A DNA stretch of 64,000 nt from Candidatus Levilactobacillus faecigallinarum (GTDB taxonomy: Bacteria > Bacillota > Bacilli > Lactobacillales > Lactobacillaceae), in NCBI GenBank assembly GCA_019113985.1, contig DXGJ01000023.1:1-64000 (forward strand), written 5' to 3'. This document shows positions 8,646 to 16,753 of the stretch, one piece after another. A program made the position numbers and the translations under genes. How positions within the stretch are numbered: position 1 is the first letter of the stretch; each line of letters opens with the position of its first letter. The notes under the pieces are model-generated. The model saw only the letters and a program-made list of their open reading frames with translations. It did not search any database and had not been told where the DNA came from.

Positions 8646-9293
8646 TTATTTCACAAAAATGTAGTGGGCGGCTTTATAGCTGATAATCAGTTCCGAATCG
8701 TCCGTCAGGTTTTGTACCGTAACGGGGCCCTCGAACGGATCGTGCTTGAGAATCTTTAACTGATCCCCAATATCAAGCTTCAAGTCACCCAGATAGGTCA
8801 GCAGGTCGTGGTTGTCAATAAACCGATCGACCGTGACCACGTCCCCATCCTTGGCGTCGTTCAACACGGTATGGCTATCTTCATGATAGTGCCCTAACCG
8901 ATCGGGGATGACCCCACCATGGGGACAATGCGTCGGGTGGCCCAACATGTCATCGAGTGCGTCCACCAGCTTAGGGCTGGTGACGTGTTCGAGCACCTCG
9001 GCCTCGTCATGAACATCGGGTAACGCGTAGCCCAGCTTCTCAATCAAGAAGTCTTCCCAGATCCGGTGCTTCCGGACCAGGTCCTCGGCCAGTCGAATAC
9101 CCTTATTCGTTAACGAAATGCCCGCGTACGGGGTGTGTTCCGCGAGCCCCTCTGCGGCCATCTTGTTGACCATTTCAGTCACCGAGCCCGCCGCAATATT
9201 CAAACTAATGGCGATTTGCTTGTTCGACACTTTTTTCTGCCGACCGCCAAGTTCGAAAATAATCTTTAAATAATCCTCCTTCATAGGAGTCAT
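8646..9293 (-). CDS. DtxR/MntR-family metal-dependent repressor
   Basis: Regulator of 215 aa. The N-terminal winged helix (residues 5-65, NKQIAISLNIAAGSVTEMVNKMAAEGL) is followed by the metal-binding dimerisation domain (HRIWEDFLIEKLG...DEAEVLEHVTS, with HPTHCPHGG) and a C-terminal FeoA/SH3-like domain from about 145. The family senses Mn2+ or Fe2+ and represses metal uptake genes. GAGGTG lies upstream of the first ATG. A CDF exporter gene follows on the same side upstream, but no shared operon is evident. Confidence 0.92.
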   Translation of the reverse strand: MTPMKEDYLKIIFELGGRQKKVSNKQIAISLNIAAGSVTEMVNKMAAEGLAEHTPYAGISLTNKGIRLAEDLVRKHRIWEDFLIEKLGYALPDVHDEAEVLEHVTSPKLVDALDDMLGHPTHCPHGGVIPDRLGHYHEDSHTVLNDAKDGDVVTVDRFIDNHDLLTYLGDLKLDIGDQLKILKHDPFEGPVTVQNLTDDSELIISYKAAHYIFVK

Positions 9294-9354
9294 AGGTCGT
9301 TCACCTCATCTAAATCGTGGTTCCAACAACAATTTGTCGGCAACGTGTGCCCCA

Positions 9355-10281
9355 TTAATTATGGCGCCAATCGTTTTGGTTATAAAAAAGAGATTCGTCC
9401 TTGCCACGATAGCATTCCGCCTGAATCGTCACGTGATTGACGTTGTACTTCTCGCACAACAGCCCCTCAATCTGACGATAAACGGGTTCCACCTCGCTTA
9501 ACGGTAAATCAACCATGTTGACGTGCACGGAGAAGACCAGGTTGTTTTCATCGATCTGCCAAGCATGCAGATGATGAACGCCCTTAATCTTAGGCAACGC
9601 ACAGATGTCCTGAGCAATTGCCTCGTAGTCCAAATGCGGCGCCCCTTCCATTAGAATCGAGAAGGTTTGCTTCACAATCGGCCATGACTCGTACACGATA
9701 TACGCAGCAACCAGAATCGTAATCAGCGGGTCGACCCAGCTGATCTGCCAAACGGTAATCAGCACCGCCCCGATAATCACGCCCACTGAAGCCAAGGCAT
9801 CGCTCAACAGGTGTAAGTAAGTCGCCCGAATGTTGAGGTTGTGCTTCGACCCGTGGTTTAGCAGGATCGTCGACAGGAGGTTGGCCACAAAGCTCACCAC
9901 CGCAACCAGTAGCATGATGTCCCCTTTGACCGGTTCCGGATGCATCAGCCGGCGGACGGCTTCGCCCGCCAGGATGACCGAAATCAGGATCAAAACACCC
10001 GCGTTCAACAGCGCCGTCAAGATTTCCACCCGACGGTAGCCAAACGTATTGCTACGCGTCTGACGCCGACACCCAATGCGGTGCGCAACGTAACTCAATA
10101 TGACTGAAACGGCATCTCCCAGGTTATGAAAAGCGTCGGATAATAATGAAAGGCTCCCCGATAGTAGCCCCCCTAATAACTCGAATACCGTAATCACGAC
10201 ATTCAAAACCGTTACTAGTAGGAATCGGCCACCTGCCAAACTTTTTTTCTCCAATTTAATCTCGCCCCCGTTACCGAACAT
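9355..10281 (-). CDS. Cation diffusion facilitator metal exporter
   Basis: CDF/CzcD-type exporter with six membrane segments and a cytoplasmic C-terminal domain. TM2 holds LLSDAFHNLGDAV (the D and H-x3-D metal site) and TM5 HLLSDALASVGVI. A C-terminal HLHAWQID histidine stretch is also present. It likely exports Zn2+ or a similar ion. The long ORF start at 10350 has no ribosome site. The ATG at 10281 or a TTG at 10254 after GGGGGCGAG are better; I give the ATG, but the TTG start (MEKKSLAGGRF) is a real alternative. Confidence 0.9.
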   Translation of the reverse strand: MFGNGGEIKLEKKSLAGGRFLLVTVLNVVITVFELLGGLLSGSLSLLSDAFHNLGDAVSVILSYVAHRIGCRRQTRSNTFGYRRVEILTALLNAGVLILISVILAGEAVRRLMHPEPVKGDIMLLVAVVSFVANLLSTILLNHGSKHNLNIRATYLHLLSDALASVGVIIGAVLITVWQISWVDPLITILVAAYIVYESWPIVKQTFSILMEGAPHLDYEAIAQDICALPKIKGVHHLHAWQIDENNLVFSVHVNMVDLPLSEVEPVYRQIEGLLCEKYNVNHVTIQAECYRGKDESLFYNQNDWRHN

Positions 10282-10360
10282 ATCCCCATTATGACAGAGT
10301 TTAGGTCGAAAGGAAAGGCGGTTTTGGGGCTCCCTGACTTCCTGAATCACCGTTAAAATT

Positions 10361-10391
10361 AAAAAAAGGCCAGTCCAGTGACCGGTCTTTT
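10361..10391. terminator. Terminator between GNAT and CDF genes
   Basis: AGACCGGTC, loop ACTG, GACTGGCCT (one mismatch) followed by seven T on the reverse strand, ending the acetyltransferase transcript. Confidence 0.75.
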
Positions 10392-10414
10392 TGCTTCATT
10401 AATATAGACTGCTT

Positions 10415-10981
10415 TTATGCTAACGTCTTTTGCACCAGATGTTCTGGTTTAACGTTAGCCGTAACCCGTTCGTAAGCGTAATCTTTCACGCCATCCAGCT
10501 CAGCACCTAAATCAGACAGATCAATCATCCCGGTCTCCGTGAAACCGTTCTTCTTGATAATGTGTTGCATCGCCATGTTGTGAGGATGCGTATCGATCCG
10601 AATGCTTTCCACATTTTCGGCGTGGTCAATCTGGGTGAAGAGCCGTTGGAACAGTTCGCCGGCCAGGCCGCGACCATGATGGTGGGCAGATACTGCTACG
10701 CGATGAATCGCCAAATATGGGGCTTGCTTGGTCAACCACTGACCATCAATTTGCTTATAGGTGGGGTCGACGCCGGGAATCAGCGCGGCCGTCCCTAAGA
10801 TTTCATTGTTCTCTTCCAGCACGACCGTCCACCCCTGGTGGATGTCGTCTACGAGAACCGCCGTGTTCGGGTAGGTTCCTTGCCACTGGTCAATAGATTG
10901 CGCCGCCAAGAGTTCACGGCCGTCCCGAATAATTGCTTCAATCTGTGGTAAATCTGCCATTGTAGCTTGTCGTAACAGCAT
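10415..10981 (-). CDS. GNAT acetyltransferase
   Basis: GNAT-family protein (188 aa) starting LLRQATMADLPQIEAIIRDGRELL. It has the acetyl-CoA binding region IHRVAVSAHHHGRGLAGELFQRLF and the RIDTHPHNMAMQHIIKKNGFTETG block common in this family. The ATG at 10981 is chosen because AAGGA lies about 11 nt upstream; the ATG four codons earlier overlaps that site. Substrate unknown. Confidence 0.88.
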   Translation of the reverse strand: MLLRQATMADLPQIEAIIRDGRELLAAQSIDQWQGTYPNTAVLVDDIHQGWTVVLEENNEILGTAALIPGVDPTYKQIDGQWLTKQAPYLAIHRVAVSAHHHGRGLAGELFQRLFTQIDHAENVESIRIDTHPHNMAMQHIIKKNGFTETGMIDLSDLGAELDGVKDYAYERVTANVKPEHLVQKTLA

Positions 10982-11180
10982 GTTTAACACCATCCTTCGT
11001 GTTTTTGATTTAAACGATTTTGTAATCTTAACACGCTCGATTCAAAAAACAACCCACGCGAATCACTTTTTTTCGACTTATCATTTTAAAATCAATTGAA
11101 TTCAGGCGGCACAACGATTTTGGCGTCACATTATTTTCTCATATTCTTAATTGTCCCCGACCATTAAAAATGGCCACACA

Positions 11181-11460
11181 AAAATCCCCACCGAAGAACC
11201 TTCTAAACTTCGGTGGGGACCTACAGGGGCGGACACAGGCGAGTGAAAATCAAAACATGTTAATTTTCAAAAACACGTCGTTTCAGTTACGATCGCTTAC
11301 GCTAGCCTATGACTAGCGTAGTCCATGCGCAAGTTTACGCGCTATTACTCTTGGTTATTCGCCTGGTTTCACAACACGTCAAACAACATGATTGACTACC
11401 AATCCAGCCAGAAGATCGATTGGCATCGAAGGTCTTTACTGCCCGCGGCCGTCATTCCCC
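11181..11460 (-). other. Possible structured non-coding RNA region
   Basis: No convincing ORF lies in 10982-11510. The reverse strand of this part has a strong terminator (CCCCACCGAAG stem, 11186-11218, with a T run). It also has an 8-bp hairpin TACGCTAG-TCATAGG-CTAGCGTA and two distant complementary pairs: CAGGCGA near 11371-11377 with TCGCCTG near 11236-11242, and AGGGG near 11455-11459 with CCCCT near 11226-11230. This could be the 3' UTR of the MerR gene or a free small RNA such as a 6S-type rod; I found no signature that settles it. Confidence 0.35.
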
Positions 11461-11510
11461 TACATTTTTAGCCTACCATTTTTGTGCGGGATTAACAACG
11501 AAAAGGGCCA

Positions 11511-11948
11511 TTATTCCACCGAATCCAGCCGAAAATGCCATTGTTCCTCCTGGCGGTAGGCAATTAAGCGTTTGGTCGGTTCCGGATCAAACACGCCCAG
11601 GTCAATAGTAGTCTGTTCCCCCGCCGTTAACGCCATGAAGCGCTCTTCGAAAAACGACCGTAAAACTTCCGCGTAAACTGAACGTTTCTGTGCCCGTTGC
11701 ACGGCACTACTTAGTGTATAACCCTCATCCAGGAACGTCTTGATTTGCCGAATCTCAATGACCGTTTTATAGGAGAATTTACGATTACCACCACCGGTAA
11801 CCTCCGCGCTGTGCACGTAGCCCTTACGCTCCCAGTACCGGAGTTGACTGGGCGACACCCCCGTCACCCGAGCAACGTCACCGATACCCAGAATCATTTC
11901 ATCAATCGGGACCTTTTTCATAAATTTTGCAATATCCGTTTTTTCCAT
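11511..11948 (-). CDS. MerR-family transcriptional regulator
   Basis: Regulator of about 145 aa. The N-terminal MerR winged helix spans about residues 18-85 (ILGIGDVARVTGVSPSQLRYWERKGYV, then GNRKFSYKTVIEIRQIKTFLDEGYTLSSA). The short C-terminal region has no cysteine pattern for metal sensing. The ATG at 11948 is 5 nt after AGGTGG, better than the GTG three codons earlier. It is divergent from a DHA2 MFS pump plus a DUF4811 gene and is likely their local regulator. Confidence 0.88.
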   Translation of the reverse strand: MEKTDIAKFMKKVPIDEMILGIGDVARVTGVSPSQLRYWERKGYVHSAEVTGGGNRKFSYKTVIEIRQIKTFLDEGYTLSSAVQRAQKRSVYAEVLRSFFEERFMALTAGEQTTIDLGVFDPEPTKRLIAYRQEEQWHFRLDSVE

Positions 11949-12077
11949 TTCTACCACCTAAATTCTTAATTCGGGGAATCGCGTACTATTCCCAAATGAA
12001 AGCGCTTGTGAATTTTGTTAAGCAACCTTATTAGCCTGTTCACTTTTCTCTAAATAGTATATATTTTCTAAAAAGCA

Positions 12078-12117
12078 TGTCAAGGTTCTTGACAAAGAAG
12101 TTTAATCTGCGTATATT
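12078..12117 (+). promoter_or_regulatory. Promoter and dyad operator of the MFS operon
   Basis: TTGACA (12089-12094), a 17-nt spacer and TATATT (12112-12117). The perfect dyad TGTCAAG-GTT-CTTGACA (12078-12094) overlaps the -35 box and is a likely operator for the divergent MerR protein. A cre-like TGAAAGCGCTTGTG lies further upstream at 11997-12010. Confidence 0.7.
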
Positions 12118-12158
12118 TATTCCAGAAATAATATTTAGGATAAAAGAGGGAATTTATA

Positions 12159-13649
12159 GTGGGTAAAGCAATTGATACCAACGGAAAGCCTTATAGCCGG
12201 AGCTTGCTAGTTGCGCTCCTGTTAATCGGGACATTCTGTACGGTTTTGAATCAAACGATTTTAAGTACCGCCTTTCCAACCTTAATGAAGGCGTTCGACG
12301 TCAACACGTCGACGGTTCAATGGTTGACGACGGGTTTCTTACTGGTCAATGGGATTATGATTCCCATCAGTGCTTGGCTGATTAACACCATCAGTTCCAA
12401 GTGGTTGTACATCGGCGCGATGTCGATTTTCTTAGTCGGGACCATCCTCTGCTGGTCCGCCATCAGCTTCCCAATGCTGCTGATTGGTCGGTTAGTTCAG
12501 GCCGTTGGGGTCGGGGTTTCGATGCCACTACTCCAAACCATGATGCTGACCATCTTCCCAGCGAACAAGCGGGGAACTGCCATGGGATTAGCCGGAATCG
12601 TTATCGGGTTAGCACCTGCCATTGGCCCAACCTTATCCGGGTGGGTCATCGATAACCTGAGCTGGCGAGACCTCTTTGGGATGATTATTCCTATCGTTAT
12701 TGTTGTCATCATTGCCAGTTTCTGGGTCATGCGGAGCGTCTTGGAGACCGAAAAGTCCCCATTGGACATCTGGTCCGTTCTCCTCTCCACGGTTGGTTTT
12801 GGGAGCATGCTCTACGGCTTCTCCTCCGTTGGGGACGATGGCTGGGGCAGTGCCAAGGTTCTGACCACCCTTATCGTTGGTCTGATCTTCGTGGTTCTCT
12901 TCATCTGGCGTCAACTGCGGATGGACGATCCATTCTTGAACTTCCGCGTTTACAAGTCTAAGGAATTTACGGTTGCCGCTATCCTGAGTTCCGTGGTCAT
13001 GATGGCCATGGTCGGGGTCGAAATGGTCATTCCACTGTATCTGCAAATGGTCAAGGGCATGTCCGCCTTCCATTCTGGGTTGACTCTGTTGGCTGGTGCC
13101 CTAATGATGGGGGTTATGAGCCCCATTACCGGTCGGGCGTTTGACCGCTTCGGCGCCAAGCGCTTAGCCATCATGGGGATGTTCCTTCTGACGGTTGGGA
13201 CGTTACCATTCGCCTGGATCACCAAGGATTCATCGACGCTGTACATCGTGATTCTCTATGCTATTCGGATGTTCGGGATTGCCATGGTCATGATGCCAGC
13301 CACCACGGCCGGGATGAACGCCCTGCCAATGAACCTGATCAGTCACGGGACCGCCGTCAACAACACGCAACGGCAAGTGGCTAGTTCCGTGGGGACGGCC
13401 ATCTTGGTCAGTGTCTTGACCAACGTAACCAAGAACCAGATGCCCGCTAAGCACGTGTTGACCTCTAACCCACTGGGGTACGCCAACGGCGCCATCAACG
13501 CCACCTTGTCCGGTTACCACGCCGCCTTCTGGATTGCCATTGGGTTCAGCGTCCTGGCACTGGTCGTTGCCTTCTTCTTAAAGGGCAGTAACCACTCCAC
13601 TCACGTGACCGACGTTCAACCGGAAACTGATAAGGGAGGTGCCGCATAA
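12159..13649 (+). CDS. DHA2-family MFS drug exporter
   Basis: Major facilitator of 496 aa with about 14 membrane segments, of the EmrB/QacA type. Motif C-like LAGIVIGLAPAIGPTLSGW lies in TM5 and the TM1 region reads LLIGTFCTVLNQTILSTAFP. It probably exports hydrophobic compounds using protons. The start is GTG, with GAGGG upstream. It overlaps the next gene by one base pair (13649), so the two are co-translated. The divergent MerR gene suggests ligand-induced expression. Substrate not known. Confidence 0.92.
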   Translation: MGKAIDTNGKPYSRSLLVALLLIGTFCTVLNQTILSTAFPTLMKAFDVNTSTVQWLTTGFLLVNGIMIPISAWLINTISSKWLYIGAMSIFLVGTILCWSAISFPMLLIGRLVQAVGVGVSMPLLQTMMLTIFPANKRGTAMGLAGIVIGLAPAIGPTLSGWVIDNLSWRDLFGMIIPIVIVVIIASFWVMRSVLETEKSPLDIWSVLLSTVGFGSMLYGFSSVGDDGWGSAKVLTTLIVGLIFVVLFIWRQLRMDDPFLNFRVYKSKEFTVAAILSSVVMMAMVGVEMVIPLYLQMVKGMSAFHSGLTLLAGALMMGVMSPITGRAFDRFGAKRLAIMGMFLLTVGTLPFAWITKDSSTLYIVILYAIRMFGIAMVMMPATTAGMNALPMNLISHGTAVNNTQRQVASSVGTAILVSVLTNVTKNQMPAKHVLTSNPLGYANGAINATLSGYHAAFWIAIGFSVLALVVAFFLKGSNHSTHVTDVQPETDKGGAA

Positions 13650-14374
13650 TGATTATTATTACGCTCATTTTGTCGGTCGTCCTGGCATTCGTATTCTACG
13701 TTTACATGCACAACCGCGTTTTAAGCAACATCTTGACGGTCTTGATGATTGTCATCATGGGATTCAGTACCCTCTTCATCGTGAAAAACGACCACGACCA
13801 TTACGGCCTGCATAACGTTACCCAGACCACCACGCAAAAGATTTACTCAGCGTCGCCGTCGAAGCAGATGCCAATGGTGATCTACCAATCCGTCGGCACG
13901 GCAGACAAGCACCGGGTCTACGTTTACAAGACCAGCGCTGACGCCAAGAAGACGGCTCACACCAAGGCCAAGGTCACCACGACCAACGTGGTCAAGCGCA
14001 CGACGGGTAAGAACCGCATCGTGACCACCAAAACCTACCGTGAGTACAAGAACAGCACCTACAAGTTCTGGTTCGGTCTCGCGGGGAACGGTCACCAGTA
14101 CGTGAAGGAAACCAACACGATTTACCTGAACAAGAACTGGACCGTTCTAAGTGCCACCCAAGCCAAGCAACTTCAAAAGTTAGCGAAGTCCAAGAGCTTC
14201 CAAGCAAAACAAAAGACTGCCGCTAAAGCCTACGTTCAAAAGCAGGTCATGGCCGCTATGACCAAGAACCCTAGCATGAGCGCTGCCCAACGGCAACAAG
14301 TGATCAAGCAAGCTACGGCTGCTTACCAAGCCCAAGCCATGCAACAACTGATCAAGCAAGTTAAACAAAACTAG
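13649..14374 (+). CDS. DUF4811 membrane protein
   Basis: Protein of 241 aa with two N-terminal membrane segments (about residues 2-20 and 27-47) and a basic extracytoplasmic domain. It is rich in K, T, Q and A, ending in a helical TQKTAAKAYVQKQVMAAM-type tail. It matches the DUF4811 proteins that accompany DHA2 pumps in lactobacilli. The start overlaps the pump stop, so it may be an accessory of the pump. Function is not established. Confidence 0.82.
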   Translation: MIIITLILSVVLAFVFYVYMHNRVLSNILTVLMIVIMGFSTLFIVKNDHDHYGLHNVTQTTTQKIYSASPSKQMPMVIYQSVGTADKHRVYVYKTSADAKKTAHTKAKVTTTNVVKRTTGKNRIVTTKTYREYKNSTYKFWFGLAGNGHQYVKETNTIYLNKNWTVLSATQAKQLQKLAKSKSFQAKQKTAAKAYVQKQVMAAMTKNPSMSAAQRQQVIKQATAAYQAQAMQQLIKQVKQN

Positions 14375-14396
14375 TCGAATAGAAGCGATTTACCCC

Positions 14397-14436
14397 AACA
14401 GGGCGCCCCACCATTTCCGGTGAGACGCCCTGTTTT
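14397..14436 (+). terminator. Terminator of the MFS-DUF4811 operon
   Basis: AACAGGGCG and CGCCCTGTT arms with an inner CACC/GGTG pair, followed by five T. Confidence 0.9.
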
Positions 14437-14449
14437 TGAATTTATATTA

Positions 14450-14675
14450 CTTGTGGCACCGCCCACTCCACTGTACCGACCAATTGTCCTGACAGCTAGG
14501 TAGACCGGTAACCAACGCTACACGCCGCCGAGTATTGGTACCGTAGTGGGCACGACTCTGAAGCTACGCGAAAACCACGCGCATCTCCAGAGCTCGGCCT
14601 TGTTGTAACCCGACTGAGGAACGTCGGCTAACAGCAATTTCACCACGGTACCAAAGTCGGCTCTGTTTCGCTGAC
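14450..14675 (-). repeat. Structured element, copy A
   Basis: Read on the reverse strand it aligns over about 170 nt with copy B on the forward strand (GACTTTGG..C.GTGGTGAAATTG, AAGGCCGAGCT..GGAGA.GC, GTCGTGCCCACTAC). It can form three stems: GTACCGTGGTG with CACTACGGTAC, GCCGAC with GTCGG, and CTCTGGAG with CTTCAGAG. It holds about 45 extra nucleotides near its 3' end relative to copy B. The 82-codon ORF on this strand is probably incidental. Confidence 0.75.
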
Positions 14676-14966
14676 ACTGGTCTAAAGTTAAATGGTTGTG
14701 TTGTTTTTAAGCCACACTGACTAAACAGATTTGCAAAAATAATTTCTGAGACAAGTTTGAGAAAGTTAATGTCTAAAGCGTTTGTCAGTAAAACTGACAA
14801 GCAATTAATCATTAAATTGCATCAAGCACCTGTACCGCGGTTACTACTGGTTATTTGGTAACCCAATCAATAATTGCGCTAGGGCCGTTCGTTGAATTGA
14901 CCATATGATGTTAGAACGTTCAGTTATGGATGCCGATGGAAAATCCGTCGACTAGTAATCGGCTAT

Positions 14967-15140
14967 GTTAGCGGAGCGGAGACGACTTTGGCCCTGTGGT
15001 GAAATTGGTGTTGGCTGGCGTATTTTGCCAGCCTACAGCAAGGCCGAGCTTCGGAGACGCACGTGGGTTGCGCGTGGCTTCGAAGTCGTGCCCACTACAG
15101 GGGCAATTAGTCGGTGGAGTGGAGCGGGTGGTGCTACAAC
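14967..15140 (+). repeat. Structured element, copy B
   Basis: Inverted counterpart of copy A, about 290 bp away. The same three stems form with different bases: CCCTGTGGTG with CACTACAGGG, GGCTGGC with GCCAGCC, and CTTCGGAG with CTTCGAAG. The paired changes imply selection on structure. The ORFs of 61 and 96 codons here overlap the structure and look incidental. The 290 bp between copies is A/T-rich and I see no gene there. Confidence 0.75.
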
Positions 15141-15177
15141 CTTTCTTTAACCACTACCTTTATACCCGAAAAAAGTG

Positions 15178-15214
15178 CAAAAAAAATAGCGCAGGCCTAC
15201 AGCCTACCGCTATT
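15178..15214 (-). terminator. Terminator of the small MerR-like gene
   Basis: AATAGC and GCTATT arms with an inner GTAGGC/GCCTGC stem, followed by eight T on the reverse strand. Confidence 0.85.
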
Positions 15215-15238
15215 AATGGTGTATCTTGTAACCGGGGC

Positions 15239-15475
15239 TTAAACCCGGGTCATCGTATCCTGAGCTTGCCGGCAACGAGGCATTAAGCTGGATAAGTCAC
15301 TCAAAGACGTTCCATTATCCTGAAAACACTGAATCATATCAATCCAGTACAGATCGGCATCATCGAATTCCGTCAGCGAATGCCCGGTCCCCAATAGTCC
15401 GTTCTCAACGTATTCCGCCACCCGCTGCTTGTCAACGTGCGCAGATTGCGCTAATTCAGTTAAGTTCATCTTCAT
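15239..15475 (-). CDS. Small MerR-like HTH protein
   Basis: A 78-residue protein resembling a lone MerR-type DNA-binding domain: LTELAQSAHVDKQRVAEYVENGLL, then FDDADLYWIDMIQCFQDNGTSLSDLSSLM. No effector domain follows. The ATG at 15475 is 8 nt after GGGG and better than the GTG two codons upstream. It is divergent from azlCD and is a plausible regulator of that operon, which is inferred from position only. Confidence 0.75.
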   Translation of the reverse strand: MKMNLTELAQSAHVDKQRVAEYVENGLLGTGHSLTEFDDADLYWIDMIQCFQDNGTSLSDLSSLMPRCRQAQDTMTRV

Positions 15476-15658
15476 CGTCACTACCCCACTTTCTTCTCTT
15501 CTTTTTTCTCAATGTGAGTATCATACAACCGCCCCTATCAAAAATCAACCTTTTGTTTGCGGCCCAAATTCGTGTCCCCTAAAAATTAGTTCTTTACCCC
15601 ACTGACGACACGGTTTACACTAACTTTATTACATTTTTTACGAAAGGAAGCTCTGCGC

Positions 15659-16363
15659 ATGAATGCTAATCTTAGCTTTAAAGCTGGGCTCAAAGACGTT
15701 CTCCCCACCGTTTTTGGCTACATCGGCGTTGGCTTGGCCTTTGGTATCGTGGCCCACACCAGCCACCTCAGTCTCCTCATGGTGGCCGCCATGTCCTTCA
15801 TTGTTTACGCCGGCTCGGCTCAGTTCATCATCACCAGCATGCTCCTGGCCGGCAACCCCGTCTCCGCCATTATTTTCTCCACCTTCCTGGTCAATTCCCG
15901 GATGATCCTAATGAGTACCAGCCTCGCACAATACTTTCGCCACGAATCCATGGGCAAGAACCTCTGGCTGGGGACCCTAGTGACCGACGAAACGTTCGCC
16001 CTAGCCATGAATAAACAAAATCTAACCAACGGTAAGCTCAGTTTCCACTGGCAAAATGCCGCCAACCTCGTGGCCTACCTAGTCTGGGGCATCTCCACCA
16101 TCGTCGGGGCCATCCTAGGCGGCTTCATCGCCAACCCCGAGCAGTTCGGCTTTGGCTTTGCGTTGACCGCGATGTTCATCGGCCTGGTCTACCTACAGCT
16201 GATCAGCGACAAACACCTGGGCATCCCCCGTCAGCTCACGGTCATGGCCTTCGTTGCCTTGGTCTACTACTTGTCTCTCCGCGTCCTCGACGCCAACTTT
16301 GCCCTACTAACCGCGACCATCCTGGGTTGCCTCTTCGGAATGGAGTTGAAAAAATGGCATTAA
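15659..16363 (+). CDS. azlC: Branched-chain amino acid exporter, large subunit AzlC
   Basis: AzlC-family membrane protein of 234 aa, with the FGYIGVGLAFGIVAHTSHLSLL and YAGSAQFI signatures and about seven membrane segments. With AzlD it forms an exporter for branched-chain amino acids (known from azaleucine resistance in Bacillus). AAGGAAG precedes the ATG. It overlaps azlD by 10 nt. Confidence 0.95.
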   Translation: MNANLSFKAGLKDVLPTVFGYIGVGLAFGIVAHTSHLSLLMVAAMSFIVYAGSAQFIITSMLLAGNPVSAIIFSTFLVNSRMILMSTSLAQYFRHESMGKNLWLGTLVTDETFALAMNKQNLTNGKLSFHWQNAANLVAYLVWGISTIVGAILGGFIANPEQFGFGFALTAMFIGLVYLQLISDKHLGIPRQLTVMAFVALVYYLSLRVLDANFALLTATILGCLFGMELKKWH

Positions 16364-16680
16364 CCAATCTCTGGGTCATCCTGGGCTGTGGCGCCGTCAC
16401 CCTGCTCTCCCGGGTCATTCCCTTCGCCCTCCTCAAAAAGTTTCACCTACCGGCTGTGGTCATCGACTTTCTCTCGTTTGTTCCGATTGCCATCATGACC
16501 GCCTTGTGTTGCCAAAGTCTCTTCGTGGCCCACGCCGGCCACTGGGCCACGCTCAATCTGGCCAATTGTTATGCCGCCATCCCCGCCACATTCGCGGGCA
16601 TTCTCTCCAAGAGTCTACTGGTCGTGGTGGTCGTCGGTATCATGGCGATGGCCGTGATTCGCTACTTCCAATGGGGATAA
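16354..16680 (+). CDS. azlD: Branched-chain amino acid exporter, small subunit AzlD
   Basis: AzlD-family protein of 108 aa with about four membrane segments (WVILGCGAVTLLSRVIPFALL, VIDFLSFVPIAIMTALC). The ATG at 16354 follows GGAG by 8 nt; the ORF track start at 16327 is too early. It overlaps the end of azlC, which shows translational coupling. Confidence 0.93.
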   Translation: MALTNLWVILGCGAVTLLSRVIPFALLKKFHLPAVVIDFLSFVPIAIMTALCCQSLFVAHAGHWATLNLANCYAAIPATFAGILSKSLLVVVVVGIMAMAVIRYFQWG

Positions 16681-16692
16681 CGCCCCCACACC

Positions 16693-16739
16693 AAAAGACA
16701 GGTATCATCCCTAATCAACTGGATGATACCTGTCTTTTT
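16693..16739. terminator. Bidirectional terminator
   Basis: AAAAGACAGGTATCATCC and its exact complement around a 10-nt loop, with T runs on both strands. It separates azlCD from the convergent beta-helix gene. Confidence 0.93.
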
Positions 16740-16753
16740 AACCGCCCCTAATT

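Noticed and set aside
11420-11608. Forward-strand ORF of 62 codons near the MerR gene
   Set aside because: It overlaps the end of the MerR gene antisense; no ribosome site; low-complexity end.
14564-14812. Reverse-strand ORF of 82 codons
   Set aside because: Much of it lies in structured element A; no homologous frame in copy B, no ribosome site and no recognisable domain.
14450-15140. Insertion sequence with terminal inverted repeats
   Set aside because: No transposase frame lies between the copies, and the arms are too diverged for a recent IS; a non-autonomous element stays possible.
14996-15286. Forward-strand ORF of 96 codons
   Set aside because: It crosses element B, a terminator and the end of the convergent MerR-like gene; not a plausible protein.
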